Shown: piece by piece, positions 8,052 to 15,846 of the stretch
Position numbering within the stretch: the first letter of the stretch is position 1
Layout: every line of letters begins with the position of its first letter
NCBI GenBank assembly: GCA_934591815.1
Contig: CAKTPV010000008.1
Coordinates: 1 to 64,000, forward strand
DNA from: an uncultured Oscillospiraceae bacterium
GTDB lineage: Bacteria > Bacillota > Clostridia > Oscillospirales > Oscillospiraceae
DNA length: 64,000 bases
Direction: 5' to 3'
Made by a program: the position numbers and the translations under genes
Notes under the pieces: model-generated
The model's input: the letters and a program-made list of their open reading frames with translations, nothing else
The model's database searches: none
Told to the model about the DNA's origin: nothing

Positions 8052-9506
8052 TTAGAGTCCTCCTATTGTTTGCTCGTGCTGATTTTCTTTCTGTTCTTCC
8101 CGCGCGGCGTGTTCATCCAATTTTTCTTTCACCGTCAGAGCCGCGCCTGCAGCGAAGCCGACCACAGCGCCGAAGTTTTCGGCGGCGATTTTCGCCTCCA
8201 TGCGCCGCCGCTTTTCCTCGGCGTCCTCATCCTCATCTATCAATGTCCCCACGGCAGTCAGTCCGGCCACGGCGGGGATCAGAGGAACAGGCCGCGGATC
8301 GCCGTCGCGCCATACCAACCCGCCAGTGCCGCCGTGCCAAGGATCAGCACCAGCATGATCCACTTGAACGCTACGAGCAGACTGAAATCCGGCAGCCACC
8401 GAATCCATTTGCAGGAATACCGCTCGCTCAGGTTCCCAACCCGTTCCAGCAGTTTGTTCATCTCTGTCAGCGATCTCTGCATCTCTGTCAGAGACTGCTG
8501 CACCGGCGTCAGGTCGATGTGTGTTCTCAGACTGGGAAGTGTTTTCCGAATCTCCTCCAACTCCCAATTCATTCCGTCTGCCTGCTCCGTCAATTTGTTC
8601 ATCGCCTGCGGCAGATCGCACTGGATCACAATGGGCTGGATCGGCTGCGGCGCAGCTGGCGGTGCGCTGTTTGGCTGATTCATTCGCTTCAATTCCTCCA
8701 TCGGCTTCCTCTGCTCGATGGAATTTTCTTTTAGCGAACTCTGCTCTGATTCTGAATTCATGCTCCATGGTCTCCTTGCAATACTTTTCCTCGTGCAGTT
8801 TGTTGTCGCGGCATCTCATGCCGTCCGGCGTGGTGTAGGTGATGTATTTGCGGCTGCTCTCCCAGCGGACGGCGTAGCCCTCGGACGCCATCAGCGAAAC
8901 GAAGGCGTCCTTGTCGGCGGCGTATTTCATGCACGCATCGATGGTGTTCATGAGCCGCAGCTTCCAGCTTTGGCCTTTCAGTGCCGTGTGGTATTCCGCG
9001 CCGCTCATGCCGCGGGCCTGCTGTGCGGTCGGCTCAAAGACCGGCAGACCCATCTCCAGACAGATCATGTCATTGCGCCGCATCAACTCTTGCAGTTGTT
9101 CCTTTGCCATGTGCAGCTTTTTGCCGGTGTCGAAATTGACGGAGTTGATGACGCAGTGGGAGTGGATGTGCTCCCGGTCTACGTGGGTACAGACCAGCAC
9201 CTCACAGCCGTCGAAGTATTCCGCCAGCCGCCGTGCGGCTTCGTGAGCCTGCCGTGGATCGACCGCCGCTCCCTTTGGAAAACTCTGCACCATGTGGTAG
9301 AACATCACCCCGCCGTCCTTGTGGTAGAGCAGCTTCGTGTTCAGAAAATCATCGTAGACGCTCTGCGGCTGGCAGTTGATGCCGCTGACGAGCGGCTCCC
9401 CCTCCCATGCGGTTTTCTTTTCCTGCATGACGTAGAGCATCACGCCGCGCATGGCGGCGCGGGATTGTGTGCCCCGCTTGTAGTTCACGAAATGTACGAT
9501 GGCCAT
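8052..9506 (-). CDS. Relaxase / mobilization nuclease (MobA/VirD2-like, MOBP type)
   Basis: This 484-residue protein would nick oriT and pilot the strand in conjugative mobilization. The N-terminal relaxase domain shows the metal-binding histidine motif HVDREHIHSHCVINS (His108, His113, His115, His117) and a candidate nucleophile Tyr25. The start at MAIVHF was chosen because it gives the standard relaxase N-terminus and lies 5 nt after the mobC stop; a longer open frame upstream is antisense or intergenic. Residues about 249-409 are overlapped in another frame by a second gene. The last ~75 residues (EKRRRMEAKIAAENFGAV region) again look like normal protein. Confidence 0.9.
   Translation of the reverse strand: MAIVHFVNYKRGTQSRAAMRGVMLYVMQEKKTAWEGEPLVSGINCQPQSVYDDFLNTKLLYHKDGGVMFYHMVQSFPKGAAVDPRQAHEAARRLAEYFDGCEVLVCTHVDREHIHSHCVINSVNFDTGKKLHMAKEQLQELMRRNDMICLEMGLPVFEPTAQQARGMSGAEYHTALKGQSWKLRLMNTIDACMKYAADKDAFVSLMASEGYAVRWESSRKYITYTTPDGMRCRDNKLHEEKYCKETMEHEFRIRAEFAKRKFHRAEEADGGIEANESAKQRTASCAAADPAHCDPVRSAAGDEQIDGAGRRNELGVGGDSENTSQSENTHRPDAGAAVSDRDAEIADRDEQTAGTGWEPERAVFLQMDSVAAGFQSARSVQVDHAGADPWHGGTGGLVWRDGDPRPVPLIPAVAGLTAVGTLIDEDEDAEEKRRRMEAKIAAENFGAVVGFAAGAALTVKEKLDEHAAREEQKENQHEQTIGGL
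8279..8761 (-). CDS. Nested mobilization-type protein (coiled coil plus C-terminal membrane segment)
   Basis: This 160-residue frame lies wholly inside the relaxase gene in a different frame. It has its own ribosome site (AAGGAG 10 nt before ATG). It encodes a polar N-terminus, a Pro/Gln-rich linker, a heptad-like helix (PVQQSLTEMQRSLTEMNKLL) and one hydrophobic segment (MLVLILGTAALAGWYGATAI) near the end. This layout recalls MobB/MbeB proteins of IncQ and ColE1 plasmids, which are also encoded inside mobA and help relaxosome or membrane docking. The family assignment is by architecture only. Confidence 0.7.
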   Translation of the reverse strand: MNSESEQSSLKENSIEQRKPMEELKRMNQPNSAPPAAPQPIQPIVIQCDLPQAMNKLTEQADGMNWELEEIRKTLPSLRTHIDLTPVQQSLTEMQRSLTEMNKLLERVGNLSERYSCKWIRWLPDFSLLVAFKWIMLVLILGTAALAGWYGATAIRGLFL

Positions 9507-9511
9507 ACGGC

Positions 9512-9817
9512 TCACCGCCCTTCCATGACTAATCGCAGAGCGGCGCTGACCTCGGACAGCTCCTGCGCAACTTTGTCGAGGCCGGTGACCTGCACCTTGC
9601 CCATGTTGGCGAGGACGGTGAGGCGGTTGACATTGCTGCCGATGCCCTTGAGCTGTCGGAGCAGCTCCTTCTGTTCGTCGATGACGATGATCCGCTTGCC
9701 GAGACAGCAGGCGGTGACATAGTCGCTCATGGACATGTGGGCCTTCGCCGCCAGCGTTCTGATCTTCTCGCGGTCGGTGGACGCCATGCGCGTGCTGAAT
9801 TTGATATCTTTTTTCAT
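9512..9817 (-). CDS. mobC: MobC-like relaxosome protein
   Basis: This 101-residue basic protein starts MKKDIKFSTRMASTDREKI, followed by a helix-turn-helix-like segment (MSMSDYVTACCLGKRI) and the MobC signature LKGIGSNVNRLTVLAN. MobC proteins bind oriT and help the relaxase open the DNA. GGAGA precedes ATG 9817. The stop is 5 nt before the relaxase start, the usual mobC-mobA order. Longer in-frame extensions upstream have non-protein-like composition and were rejected. Confidence 0.88.
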   Translation of the reverse strand: MKKDIKFSTRMASTDREKIRTLAAKAHMSMSDYVTACCLGKRIIVIDEQKELLRQLKGIGSNVNRLTVLANMGKVQVTGLDKVAQELSEVSAALRLVMEGR

Positions 9818-10055
9818 GTTTTTCTCCAATCGTAGCTTTAAGTGGGTCCGGGCTTCCGCCCGGAATTTGGGTGCAGGGCTTTGCCCGCTCGGTGCATTTG
9901 GCAGGGCAGCGGCTTCGCCGCAGACCAGACAAATGCGATGCTGGCCGTCGCCGCCACCTGAGTGGGCGACGATTCCCGCGTCCCGCGCCGTGTTCGGTAA
10001 ACAGCTCTCGGGTGGTACACACGCCACCCCAGCCCCTAACCGCGCACACAGCGGC
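9818..10055. other. Intergenic region upstream of mobC, candidate oriT
   Basis: No gene is seen here. The stretch contains several inverted repeats: CCGGGC/GCCCGG near 9847, GCGGC/GCCGC near 9908, and GGGTGG/CCACCC flanking TACACACG near 10012-10027. Origins of transfer of MOBP systems usually lie just before mobC and consist of such repeats beside the nick site. No known nic sequence was recognised, so the call is positional. Confidence 0.4.
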
Positions 10056-11123
10056 TCACACGCCGAAACACGGGGCGTTTTCACCGCCTGAGACAGCGGC
10101 AGGGTCGATAGGGTCAACAGCTTGGGTACCCTGTGCATCGTCACTTTCGGCACGGCGCAGCTCGATGAGCCGCTTGCCGTTGCTGCGGCGCACCACGGCG
10201 GAAATACCGATTTTACTTAGTGCGGCAACGCTTTGCAGGATCAGACGAGACACCTTTTTCGGTGTGACGCCCTCGCTGCCCGCAGGGTCGATCTGCGCGG
10301 ACAGCTCCGTGGGAGTGCCGATAAATTCCGTGCGGTCACGCATCAGTTCAGAGAGAAGAATGACGATCCGGCCGCCCAGCAGCTCCGGCTGTGTCCGGCT
10401 GTCCGACACCAACTCCCACACATTTTCCGCGTTGCGTTCCAGCGTCAGCTCCCGGTACTCGATGTCGCGCCCGATGCAGGAGAGCGTTGCCTTGCCGCTG
10501 CCGCGCTTGTCCTCAATGAGCGTGAAGCTGGAATCCACCGCGCCGCTGATGGCCGTCGTGCCGGAGATGCGGCTGAACACATCGTCGGCAAGCTCCTTCC
10601 GCAGATGGTGGATCAGCAGAATGGCGATGCCGTGGGCATCCGCGATGTGCTTCAGCACGGAGAGGTCACGGTAGTCATTGGCGTAAGTGTTGTCATAACC
10701 GGCGCCGCGGATCATTTGCAGTGTGTCAATGATAATTAGCACCGTGTCGGGGTGCTCAGAGAGGAACGCACAGAGCTGTTCCTCCAGACCCTTGCCAAGG
10801 GTGTCGCTGTTGGTGGTGAAGTGGACGCTGGCGGGAGCGTCCTCCGTGATCTCGAACAGGCGGTTCTGGATGCGGAGGGTGGAATCCTCCAGGCAGAGGT
10901 AGAGCGTAGTGCCCTGCTTCACGCCCATGCCCCAGACGGGATCACCCTTCGCCACCGTGACGGACAACCACAGAGCCAGCCAAGACTTTCCCACCTTGGG
11001 AGAGCCCGCGAGGATGTGCAGACCTTGAGAGAGCAGCGTATCCACCACGAAGTTCAGCGGTGTGAGCGGCTGACTCATCAGCGTTTCTCCGTCGATGGTC
11101 AGCAATCGGTTTTCTTTTTTCAA
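10056..11123 (-). CDS. RepA-like AAA ATPase / replicative helicase
   Basis: This 355-residue RecA-fold ATPase has Walker A GSPKVGKSW (about residues 39-47), Walker B VLIIIDTLQM and the sensor segment ILLIHHLRK. These match RepA/DnaB-type hexameric helicases of plasmids and integrative elements. The C-terminal third is a likely winged-helix region. It probably unwinds the excised circle for replication. It starts at TTG 11123, chosen because GGAGG lies 8 nt upstream and no ATG fits. It is divergent from the DUF6076 gene. Confidence 0.85.
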   Translation of the reverse strand: MKKENRLLTIDGETLMSQPLTPLNFVVDTLLSQGLHILAGSPKVGKSWLALWLSVTVAKGDPVWGMGVKQGTTLYLCLEDSTLRIQNRLFEITEDAPASVHFTTNSDTLGKGLEEQLCAFLSEHPDTVLIIIDTLQMIRGAGYDNTYANDYRDLSVLKHIADAHGIAILLIHHLRKELADDVFSRISGTTAISGAVDSSFTLIEDKRGSGKATLSCIGRDIEYRELTLERNAENVWELVSDSRTQPELLGGRIVILLSELMRDRTEFIGTPTELSAQIDPAGSEGVTPKKVSRLILQSVAALSKIGISAVVRRSNGKRLIELRRAESDDAQGTQAVDPIDPAAVSGGENAPCFGV

Positions 11124-11191
11124 TTTTTGTTCCTCCGGATAAAAGGATAAGGGCAGAGACCTCGCTGCAGTCGAGGCTCTAACCCTTTCAC

Positions 11192-11219
11192 TTGATTATT
11201 CTGTATTTTTTGGTAGAAT
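11192..11219 (+). promoter_or_regulatory. Promoter of the DUF6076 / sigma-factor pair
   Basis: TTGATT (11192-11197), a 16-nt spacer and TAGAAT (11214-11219). The same block is kept in the scarred element copy at 20262-20289, although the gene behind it is different there. Confidence 0.6.
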
Positions 11220-11270
11220 GAGAATATCACAGGACAGTTACAAAACAGATATGGGACAGGGGGCGATGCT

Positions 11271-12380
11271 ATGCCGCTGGGAATACAGCAGAACAACGAT
11301 TTCACGCAGTTCACAATGGATGTCTGGAATGACAAGATCTTTTATCAGGAGAAGGAGTTTCCGGCGGGATTCATGGCGATGTCCATTCTGAACATTCCCG
11401 AAGAAAAACTGCCGGAGCTGATACAGGCCGGCGGCGCACCAACCTTCCTGTTCCCTGTGGTGGTACAGGGCAGCGATGAGGAGGCTGCGGCGGTATTCCC
11501 GCAGCTGCGGGAACGGATATTGTATCTGACTGAACTGCTTTGGAAGTATCCGCCCTTTTGCTACAATGACTATGAGAAGGAAATGCGCCGGATCAATATC
11601 CTGTTTGACGAAAGAAACCTCCTGCAAATACGGACGCCCGATTCGGAGTTCCAGACGGAGTTCCTGAGATTCTGCGTCGGGATCATACGCATCCCTATCG
11701 CTATGTATCACTTCTATGCAGCGGGGCGGTTCTTTGAACTGGATTATCTGCGGCGTCTGAAAAAACGGAACGAAACACATTTTGCCGTGGCCGCGCATGA
11801 CTGCTTCAACAGCGAGCAGTTTTGGGATGAGATGCGGAGTTTACAGAGCTTGGATATGGAGCCGTTCACGGTCTACCCGGAGCTGTCCTCCACCTATGTG
11901 TTTGCCCGCAGTCCGAAAAACGAAAAAGAAATGGTGTTTGTAGAACGGGTGATTTTTCCGCGCCTGACCGATTTCTACACCTATGACCTGATGAACGGAT
12001 TGCACCACGGCCACGCGCCCAGCCAGTGCCAAGGCTGCGGAAGATACTTTCTGACCACCAACGGCCACATCCCAAAGTACTGTGACGGCGTCGCCCCGCA
12101 GGACAATCGCTATACCTGCCGGCAGTACGGCGCGATGATGCACCAGAAGGAGCAGAACAAACAGCACCCGGTCTACCGCCTGTTCAATACCCGAACCGGG
12201 ACGATCCGCAAGCATCACCAGCGAGGGAAGATCTCCGATGACCTGCGGCGGGAGGCACTGTATCTGGCGGGGAGCTACCGGGACAAGGCACTGATGGACA
12301 ACGACTATGCCGCTGACGGATATGCGCGGGACATGGAATTGGAACACATTTACGCGGAGGCAGAAAAGCGGCTGAAATGA
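11271..12380 (+). CDS. DUF6076-type protein with C-terminal zinc-binding cluster
   Basis: This 369-residue protein is found typically in Clostridia integrative elements next to sigma-like genes. The N-terminal two thirds is a mixed alpha/beta region without known motifs. Residues about 255-300 contain CQGCGRYFLTTNG, HIPKYC and later YTCRQYGA, a treble-clef-like Cys cluster that may bind zinc and nucleic acid. AGGGGG precedes ATG 11271; the sigma-like gene follows after 16 nt, suggesting an operon. Function is not known. The family name is from memory of similar sequences. Confidence 0.7.
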   Translation: MPLGIQQNNDFTQFTMDVWNDKIFYQEKEFPAGFMAMSILNIPEEKLPELIQAGGAPTFLFPVVVQGSDEEAAAVFPQLRERILYLTELLWKYPPFCYNDYEKEMRRINILFDERNLLQIRTPDSEFQTEFLRFCVGIIRIPIAMYHFYAAGRFFELDYLRRLKKRNETHFAVAAHDCFNSEQFWDEMRSLQSLDMEPFTVYPELSSTYVFARSPKNEKEMVFVERVIFPRLTDFYTYDLMNGLHHGHAPSQCQGCGRYFLTTNGHIPKYCDGVAPQDNRYTCRQYGAMMHQKEQNKQHPVYRLFNTRTGTIRKHHQRGKISDDLRREALYLAGSYRDKALMDNDYAADGYARDMELEHIYAEAEKRLK

Positions 12381-12396
12381 GGAAGGGGGCGTTCCT

Positions 12397-13338
12397 GTGA
12401 CGAAAAATATGTACACCGTTGCCGGGGACGCCCCCTGCAATGAAGAGCTGGCTTTGCGGATACAAGCCGGAGACAAAAACGCCGCGGAGCGGCTCCTCTC
12501 ACAGAACGAGGGCTACCTCACCAAGCTGGCGCGGGCGTACACACCGTGGTGTGAGCTGGAGGATTTGAAGCAGGAGGCGGCGTTGGCGCTGCTGGACGCG
12601 GCGAGGCGCTTTGATCCCGCCTTCGGAACGAAGCTGCTGACCTATGCGACGCCCGCGATAGAAGCGGCGCTGTCCGACTATGCCGCGCGGTATTCTTCCT
12701 CTCTGCCCATTCCCATCAGCCGGTACAATCAACTGCGCAGAGTGGCATACCTCTGCGCCGAGGCACAGGATACCTCCGAGTCGGAATTGACCAAGGCGGT
12801 GTGCGAAAAGCTGAAGGTATCCTCCAAGGCAGCTGAGACACTGTTGAAGGAATACCAGACGCTGTGCTGCACACGGCAGTTGGGAGATGATGTGTTCTCC
12901 ATCAGCTGCGGCGGCGATCCCGCCGTGGCCTATGACCGCCTCATGCGCCGGACGCTTCTGATGCAGCGAATGGAGGAGGTGCTGACGCCCAGAGAGCTGA
13001 ATCTGGTGCGAAGCTACCTTGGCATCGGTCAGCCGGACGAGGTCGGCATGACCTTTCAGGAGCTGGCGATCCGCCTCAACTACAACGGCTCCAGCGGAGC
13101 GGAGAAGGCGTACAAGGCCGCGCTGCGGAAGCTGAAAAGGGACTTATACGGCGGGGCCTACGGTCGGTGGCTCTCTGCACAGAAAGCCATCCGTGCCGCC
13201 AAAGCGGAAGCAGAGCAGACCACGGGACAGCACACAACGCCGCAGAGAACATGGTGGGAGGAGCAAGCACTGGCGAATCGGTTTGCCTGCGAGGTCGCAG
13301 CACTGATCCGTGTTTACGAGGTGCTCAGAGGAGCTTGA
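12397..13338 (+). CDS. Sigma-70-like factor carried by the mobile element
   Basis: This 313-residue protein has a sigma region 2-like segment (LEDLKQEAALALLDAARRF, then LLTYATPAIEAAL) and a region 4-like helix-turn-helix (LTPRELNLVRSYLG...MTFQELAIRLNY). A basic C-terminal extension (AQKAIRAAKAEAEQ, then RTWWEEQALANRF) follows. It starts at GTG 12397 behind GGAAGGGGG. It may direct polymerase to element genes or act as a DNA-binding partner. Its last ~58 codons recur as a fragment at 21039-21212. Confidence 0.78.
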   Translation: MTKNMYTVAGDAPCNEELALRIQAGDKNAAERLLSQNEGYLTKLARAYTPWCELEDLKQEAALALLDAARRFDPAFGTKLLTYATPAIEAALSDYAARYSSSLPIPISRYNQLRRVAYLCAEAQDTSESELTKAVCEKLKVSSKAAETLLKEYQTLCCTRQLGDDVFSISCGGDPAVAYDRLMRRTLLMQRMEEVLTPRELNLVRSYLGIGQPDEVGMTFQELAIRLNYNGSSGAEKAYKAALRKLKRDLYGGAYGRWLSAQKAIRAAKAEAEQTTGQHTTPQRTWWEEQALANRFACEVAALIRVYEVLRGA

Positions 13339-13530
13339 TCAAAAAAGTTTTTAAGTCCAAATGTAATAAATCATCCTGTTATCCGTGCATTACACGGACA
13401 ACAGGAGACGGAATCCTACTCTTGACATGGAGTAGTGTGACATAGGTCTCTAAAAAACGGAAAACAACTGTGATGGAAAATGACATCCAGAAGGTCGTGC
13501 TGCGCGGATAAAACCGATTTGGTCAGCGCC
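13339..13530. other. Element right-end region without a gene
   Basis: 13339-13403 is similar to 21213-21275, including the small palindromic stretch CCGTGCATTACACGG. Further on, CTACTC-TTGACAT-GGAGTAG (13419-13436) combines an inverted repeat with a -35-like TTGACA. ATG 13473 opens only 12 codons (MENDIQKVVLRG) before a stop and may be a truncated gene start. Confidence 0.45.
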
Positions 13531-13576
13531 AAATGAGGGAGGAACTTTCGCACAAGCGAAAGCTCCTCCCTCATTT
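13531..13576. terminator. Terminator shared by element end and sirtuin gene
   Basis: AAATGAGGGAGGA...CTTTCG pairs with CGAAAG...TCCTCCCTCATTT around CACAAG. The inner CTTTCG/CGAAAG plus GGAG/CTCC core recurs in terminators at 24855-24886 and 40104-40137. Confidence 0.75.
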
Positions 13577-14444
13577 ATGAAAGCTCCTGCAAAGCATTGC
13601 CGAGGTCTATGTTGATGCAGATCGCCTGCCGCTGGATCTCCTGCGGACAAACTGCCTGCCCTTGGTTGATACAGGCGTAGATTGCGTTTGGGTTCTTCGC
13701 GGTCATCTGCCAGAATGGATACTTGATGATGACTGGTGTATTATACCCAACGCCCAATTCCAGAAAGAGGATTTTCCCACCCGCTCGGGTACGGAGGAAA
13801 TTCTCATACCGTTCCGCTGCTCTGTGCCAGCCTTCGTCCTCGACAAACTTATTGTCGGAACGCAGGTTCATGGTCAAAGGCTTGCCGCAGTGTGGACAGA
13901 CAGGGAGCAGCTCTGTCGGGACTTTCATATCCTCCTGCCGTGTGACCATTTCACGAATCGCGGCTTCGTTCTCAAAGGTTTCCTGACAGCACGGTTCGCT
14001 GCACTGGAACAAGCCGTAGTCGCCCTGCGTGTAAAAAAGCCGTTTCTTGTCAAAGCCCGCCTTCTGAAAGCAGTGGTCAACATTCGTGGTGATGACAAAG
14101 TAATCCTTATCCCGCACCAGATTCAAAAGATCCTCATAGACCGGTTTGGGGGCATCCAGATAGCGGTTGATGTAGATATACCGGCTCCAATAGGCCCAGA
14201 ATTCTTCCATTGTAGGGAAGGGATAGAAGCCGCCGCTGTACATATCCTGAATGCCGTACTTCTGAGCGAAATCAGAGAAGTGCTGTTCAAACCGTTCACC
14301 GGTGTAGGTGAAGCCCGCCGCCGTGGACAGTCCGGAACCGGCACCGATCACAACAGAGTCACAGTCCTGCAAAACCGTTTGCAGCCGTTCAATCGGCTCG
14401 GAGTTGCTTTTCATAGATAGTTTTGTCCAAATCCTTGAAAACAT
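13575..14444 (-). CDS. SirTM-type macrodomain-linked sirtuin (protein ADP-ribosyltransferase)
   Basis: This 289-residue Sir2-fold protein binds NAD through GAGSGLSTAAG (about 34-44) and TTNVDH. The segment FYTQGDYG has Gln where ordinary sirtuins have the catalytic His, as in class M sirtuins (SirTM). Two Cys pairs (CSEPCC, CPHC) form the zinc site. SirTM enzymes ADP-ribosylate a lipoyl-carrier protein. The 14444 start has a near-perfect ribosome site (AAGGTGATC) and overlaps the macrodomain gene by 56 nt; MKSNSEP at 14414 is an alternative. No GcvH-L or ligase gene is adjacent. Confidence 0.85.
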   Translation of the reverse strand: MFSRIWTKLSMKSNSEPIERLQTVLQDCDSVVIGAGSGLSTAAGFTYTGERFEQHFSDFAQKYGIQDMYSGGFYPFPTMEEFWAYWSRYIYINRYLDAPKPVYEDLLNLVRDKDYFVITTNVDHCFQKAGFDKKRLFYTQGDYGLFQCSEPCCQETFENEAAIREMVTRQEDMKVPTELLPVCPHCGKPLTMNLRSDNKFVEDEGWHRAAERYENFLRTRAGGKILFLELGVGYNTPVIIKYPFWQMTAKNPNAIYACINQGQAVCPQEIQRQAICINIDLGNALQELS

Positions 14445-15168
14445 TGAAGATCACCTTCTTGACACTGGTTTGCTTTTTGAGAAATTCTTTGACGGTCTGC
14501 ACTGCAATCTCCGCCGCTAAGTCATTGGGGAAATGAAACTCTCCCGTGGAAATGCAGCAGAACGCCACACTTTCCAAGCCTTTTTCCGCCGCCAGCTCCA
14601 AGCAGGAGCGGTAGCAGGAAGCCAGCAGTTCTTTGTCCTTTTTTGTCACTCGCCCGTCGATGATCGGTCCGACAGTGTGCAGCACATACCGGCAGGGCAG
14701 ATTGAACGCCGGAGTGATTTTCGCCTGTCCGGTGGGTTCGGGATAGCCCTGCTGCTCCATCAATTCTTCACAGGCAAGCCGCAGCTCCACGCCCGCAAAG
14801 GTGTGAATGGCATTGTCGATGCAGCGATGATTGGGAATATAGCAGCCGGTCATGCCGGAGTTTGCAGCGTTCACGATAGCATCGCACTTCAGCGTCGTGA
14901 TATCGCCCTGCCAGAGATACAGCCCCGGCTGAATGGGCGTCAGGTCGGCAATATCCGTGATGCCCTTTGCGACGGTTTCGCCTTGCAGGTATGCGTCCTG
15001 TGTTTTCAGAAAATCTGCTTCAATGCGCTGCGGCGCGCGAATATTCATCAGCCCCCGCAAAAGCTGACGCTGACTGTTTGTATCTGCCGGTATGCCCATA
15101 TCCCGATACTGCGGTTGTTCCTTCAAAAGCGACTGGATCAGAAACAAACGTTTTTCACTTTGGTTCAT
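14389..15168 (-). CDS. Zinc-dependent macrodomain ADP-ribosyl hydrolase
   Basis: This 259-residue protein has a helical N-terminal extension (~1-85) and a macrodomain with QGDITTLKCDAIVNAANS. It carries the Cys-His-Cys zinc motif of SirTM-linked macrodomains (GCYIPNHRCIDNAIH) and ends in FNVFKDLD. Such Zn-macrodomains remove ADP-ribose placed by SirTM. ATG 15168 was chosen (GAGGG 8 nt upstream); a TTG two codons earlier is less likely. The start region overlaps the stop of the ferredoxin-flavoprotein gene, and its end overlaps the sirtuin start, so the three are translationally coupled. Confidence 0.88.
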   Translation of the reverse strand: MNQSEKRLFLIQSLLKEQPQYRDMGIPADTNSQRQLLRGLMNIRAPQRIEADFLKTQDAYLQGETVAKGITDIADLTPIQPGLYLWQGDITTLKCDAIVNAANSGMTGCYIPNHRCIDNAIHTFAGVELRLACEELMEQQGYPEPTGQAKITPAFNLPCRYVLHTVGPIIDGRVTKKDKELLASCYRSCLELAAEKGLESVAFCCISTGEFHFPNDLAAEIAVQTVKEFLKKQTSVKKVIFNVFKDLDKTIYEKQLRAD

Positions 15169-15170
15169 AG

Positions 15171-15779
15171 TCAAACCCTCTTTTCGATCACCTGCTTAGG
15201 ACAGGTTTCCGCACATCGCCCGCAGTGGAGACAGTGGTGCTGGTCAATCGCCACAGGCTTCTTTGTAATGTCGATGCACTTCTGCGGACAGACAGAATAG
15301 CACAGCTTGCAGCCGATGCAGCCTTCCCCCACATAGTAGCCTGGTACTTCCTGCGCTTCTTTTCCAATGGTGAAGCTGTCCCGGACGATGTGCGCCGGGT
15401 CGCTGATGTCAAAATACTCGCCGTCCGCTTCGTACAGGCAAAACACCTCTAACGCACTGCGGGTATCGCCGGGATAGATGGACTGCATATAAGTGTTTTT
15501 CTCAAAAATCTCATTCAGCTTCTCACTGCCGATGTTTTTGATCTTACCCCGCAGGGAGATCGAGAGCTTGTCCTTGGTGGCGGACAGGGCGATGAACCCC
15601 TGCTCCATGAGCTGGGCATAGAATGCCTTGCCCTTAGCGGTAAGGAAATACACGCCCTGCTCGTCATAGAGCATCATGTCAATCACACGGGTCTGGGGAT
15701 GCCCATCTGTTCCGATGGTGGCAATGGTGGTGGAGTGGATATTTTCCACCAGTAATCCTAAATAATCTTGTTTCTGCAT
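15171..15779 (-). CDS. PNPOx-fold flavoprotein fused to two 4Fe-4S clusters
   Basis: This 202-residue protein has a pyridoxamine-5'-phosphate-oxidase-like FMN-binding barrel (residues ~1-130, with TIATIGTDGHPQTRVIDMM). A C-terminal ferredoxin domain follows, with CIGCKLCYSVCPQKC and CLHCGRCAETCP. It probably transfers electrons between ferredoxin clusters and flavin on an unknown substrate. ATG 15779 is behind AGGGG; the in-frame ATG 15797 lacks one. It is the first gene of the macrodomain/sirtuin operon, with stop and next start overlapping. This points to a redox partner for ADP-ribosylation. Confidence 0.83.
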   Translation of the reverse strand: MQKQDYLGLLVENIHSTTIATIGTDGHPQTRVIDMMLYDEQGVYFLTAKGKAFYAQLMEQGFIALSATKDKLSISLRGKIKNIGSEKLNEIFEKNTYMQSIYPGDTRSALEVFCLYEADGEYFDISDPAHIVRDSFTIGKEAQEVPGYYVGEGCIGCKLCYSVCPQKCIDITKKPVAIDQHHCLHCGRCAETCPKQVIEKRV

Positions 15780-15846
15780 CGTTTCAATACCCCTCATTAT
15801 AGAATTGCAGCAGCCCTTGTATTTCTTAAGGCTGCTGCATATTTTT

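Larger units (their letters stand above)
5511..13440. mobile_element. Mobilizable integrative element (two integrases, relaxase, MobC, RepA-like helicase, sigma-like factor)
   Basis: The element starts at a tRNA-like attachment relic next to the int1 stop and carries, leftward, two tyrosine recombinases, a relaxase with nested mob gene, MobC and a RepA-like ATPase. Rightward it carries a DUF6076 protein and a sigma-like factor. It has no type IV secretion genes, so it would need a helper for transfer. The right boundary is approximate, taken from where similarity to the scarred copy at 20071-21275 ends. A wider element reaching 20190 is possible, since the 120-bp end repeat recurs there. Confidence 0.75.

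Noticed and set aside
9838..10153. Longer frame extending MobC upstream
   Set aside because: The extension is Pro/Arg/Ser-rich, crosses the likely oriT repeats and lacks a ribosome site, while GGAGA sits before the internal ATG.
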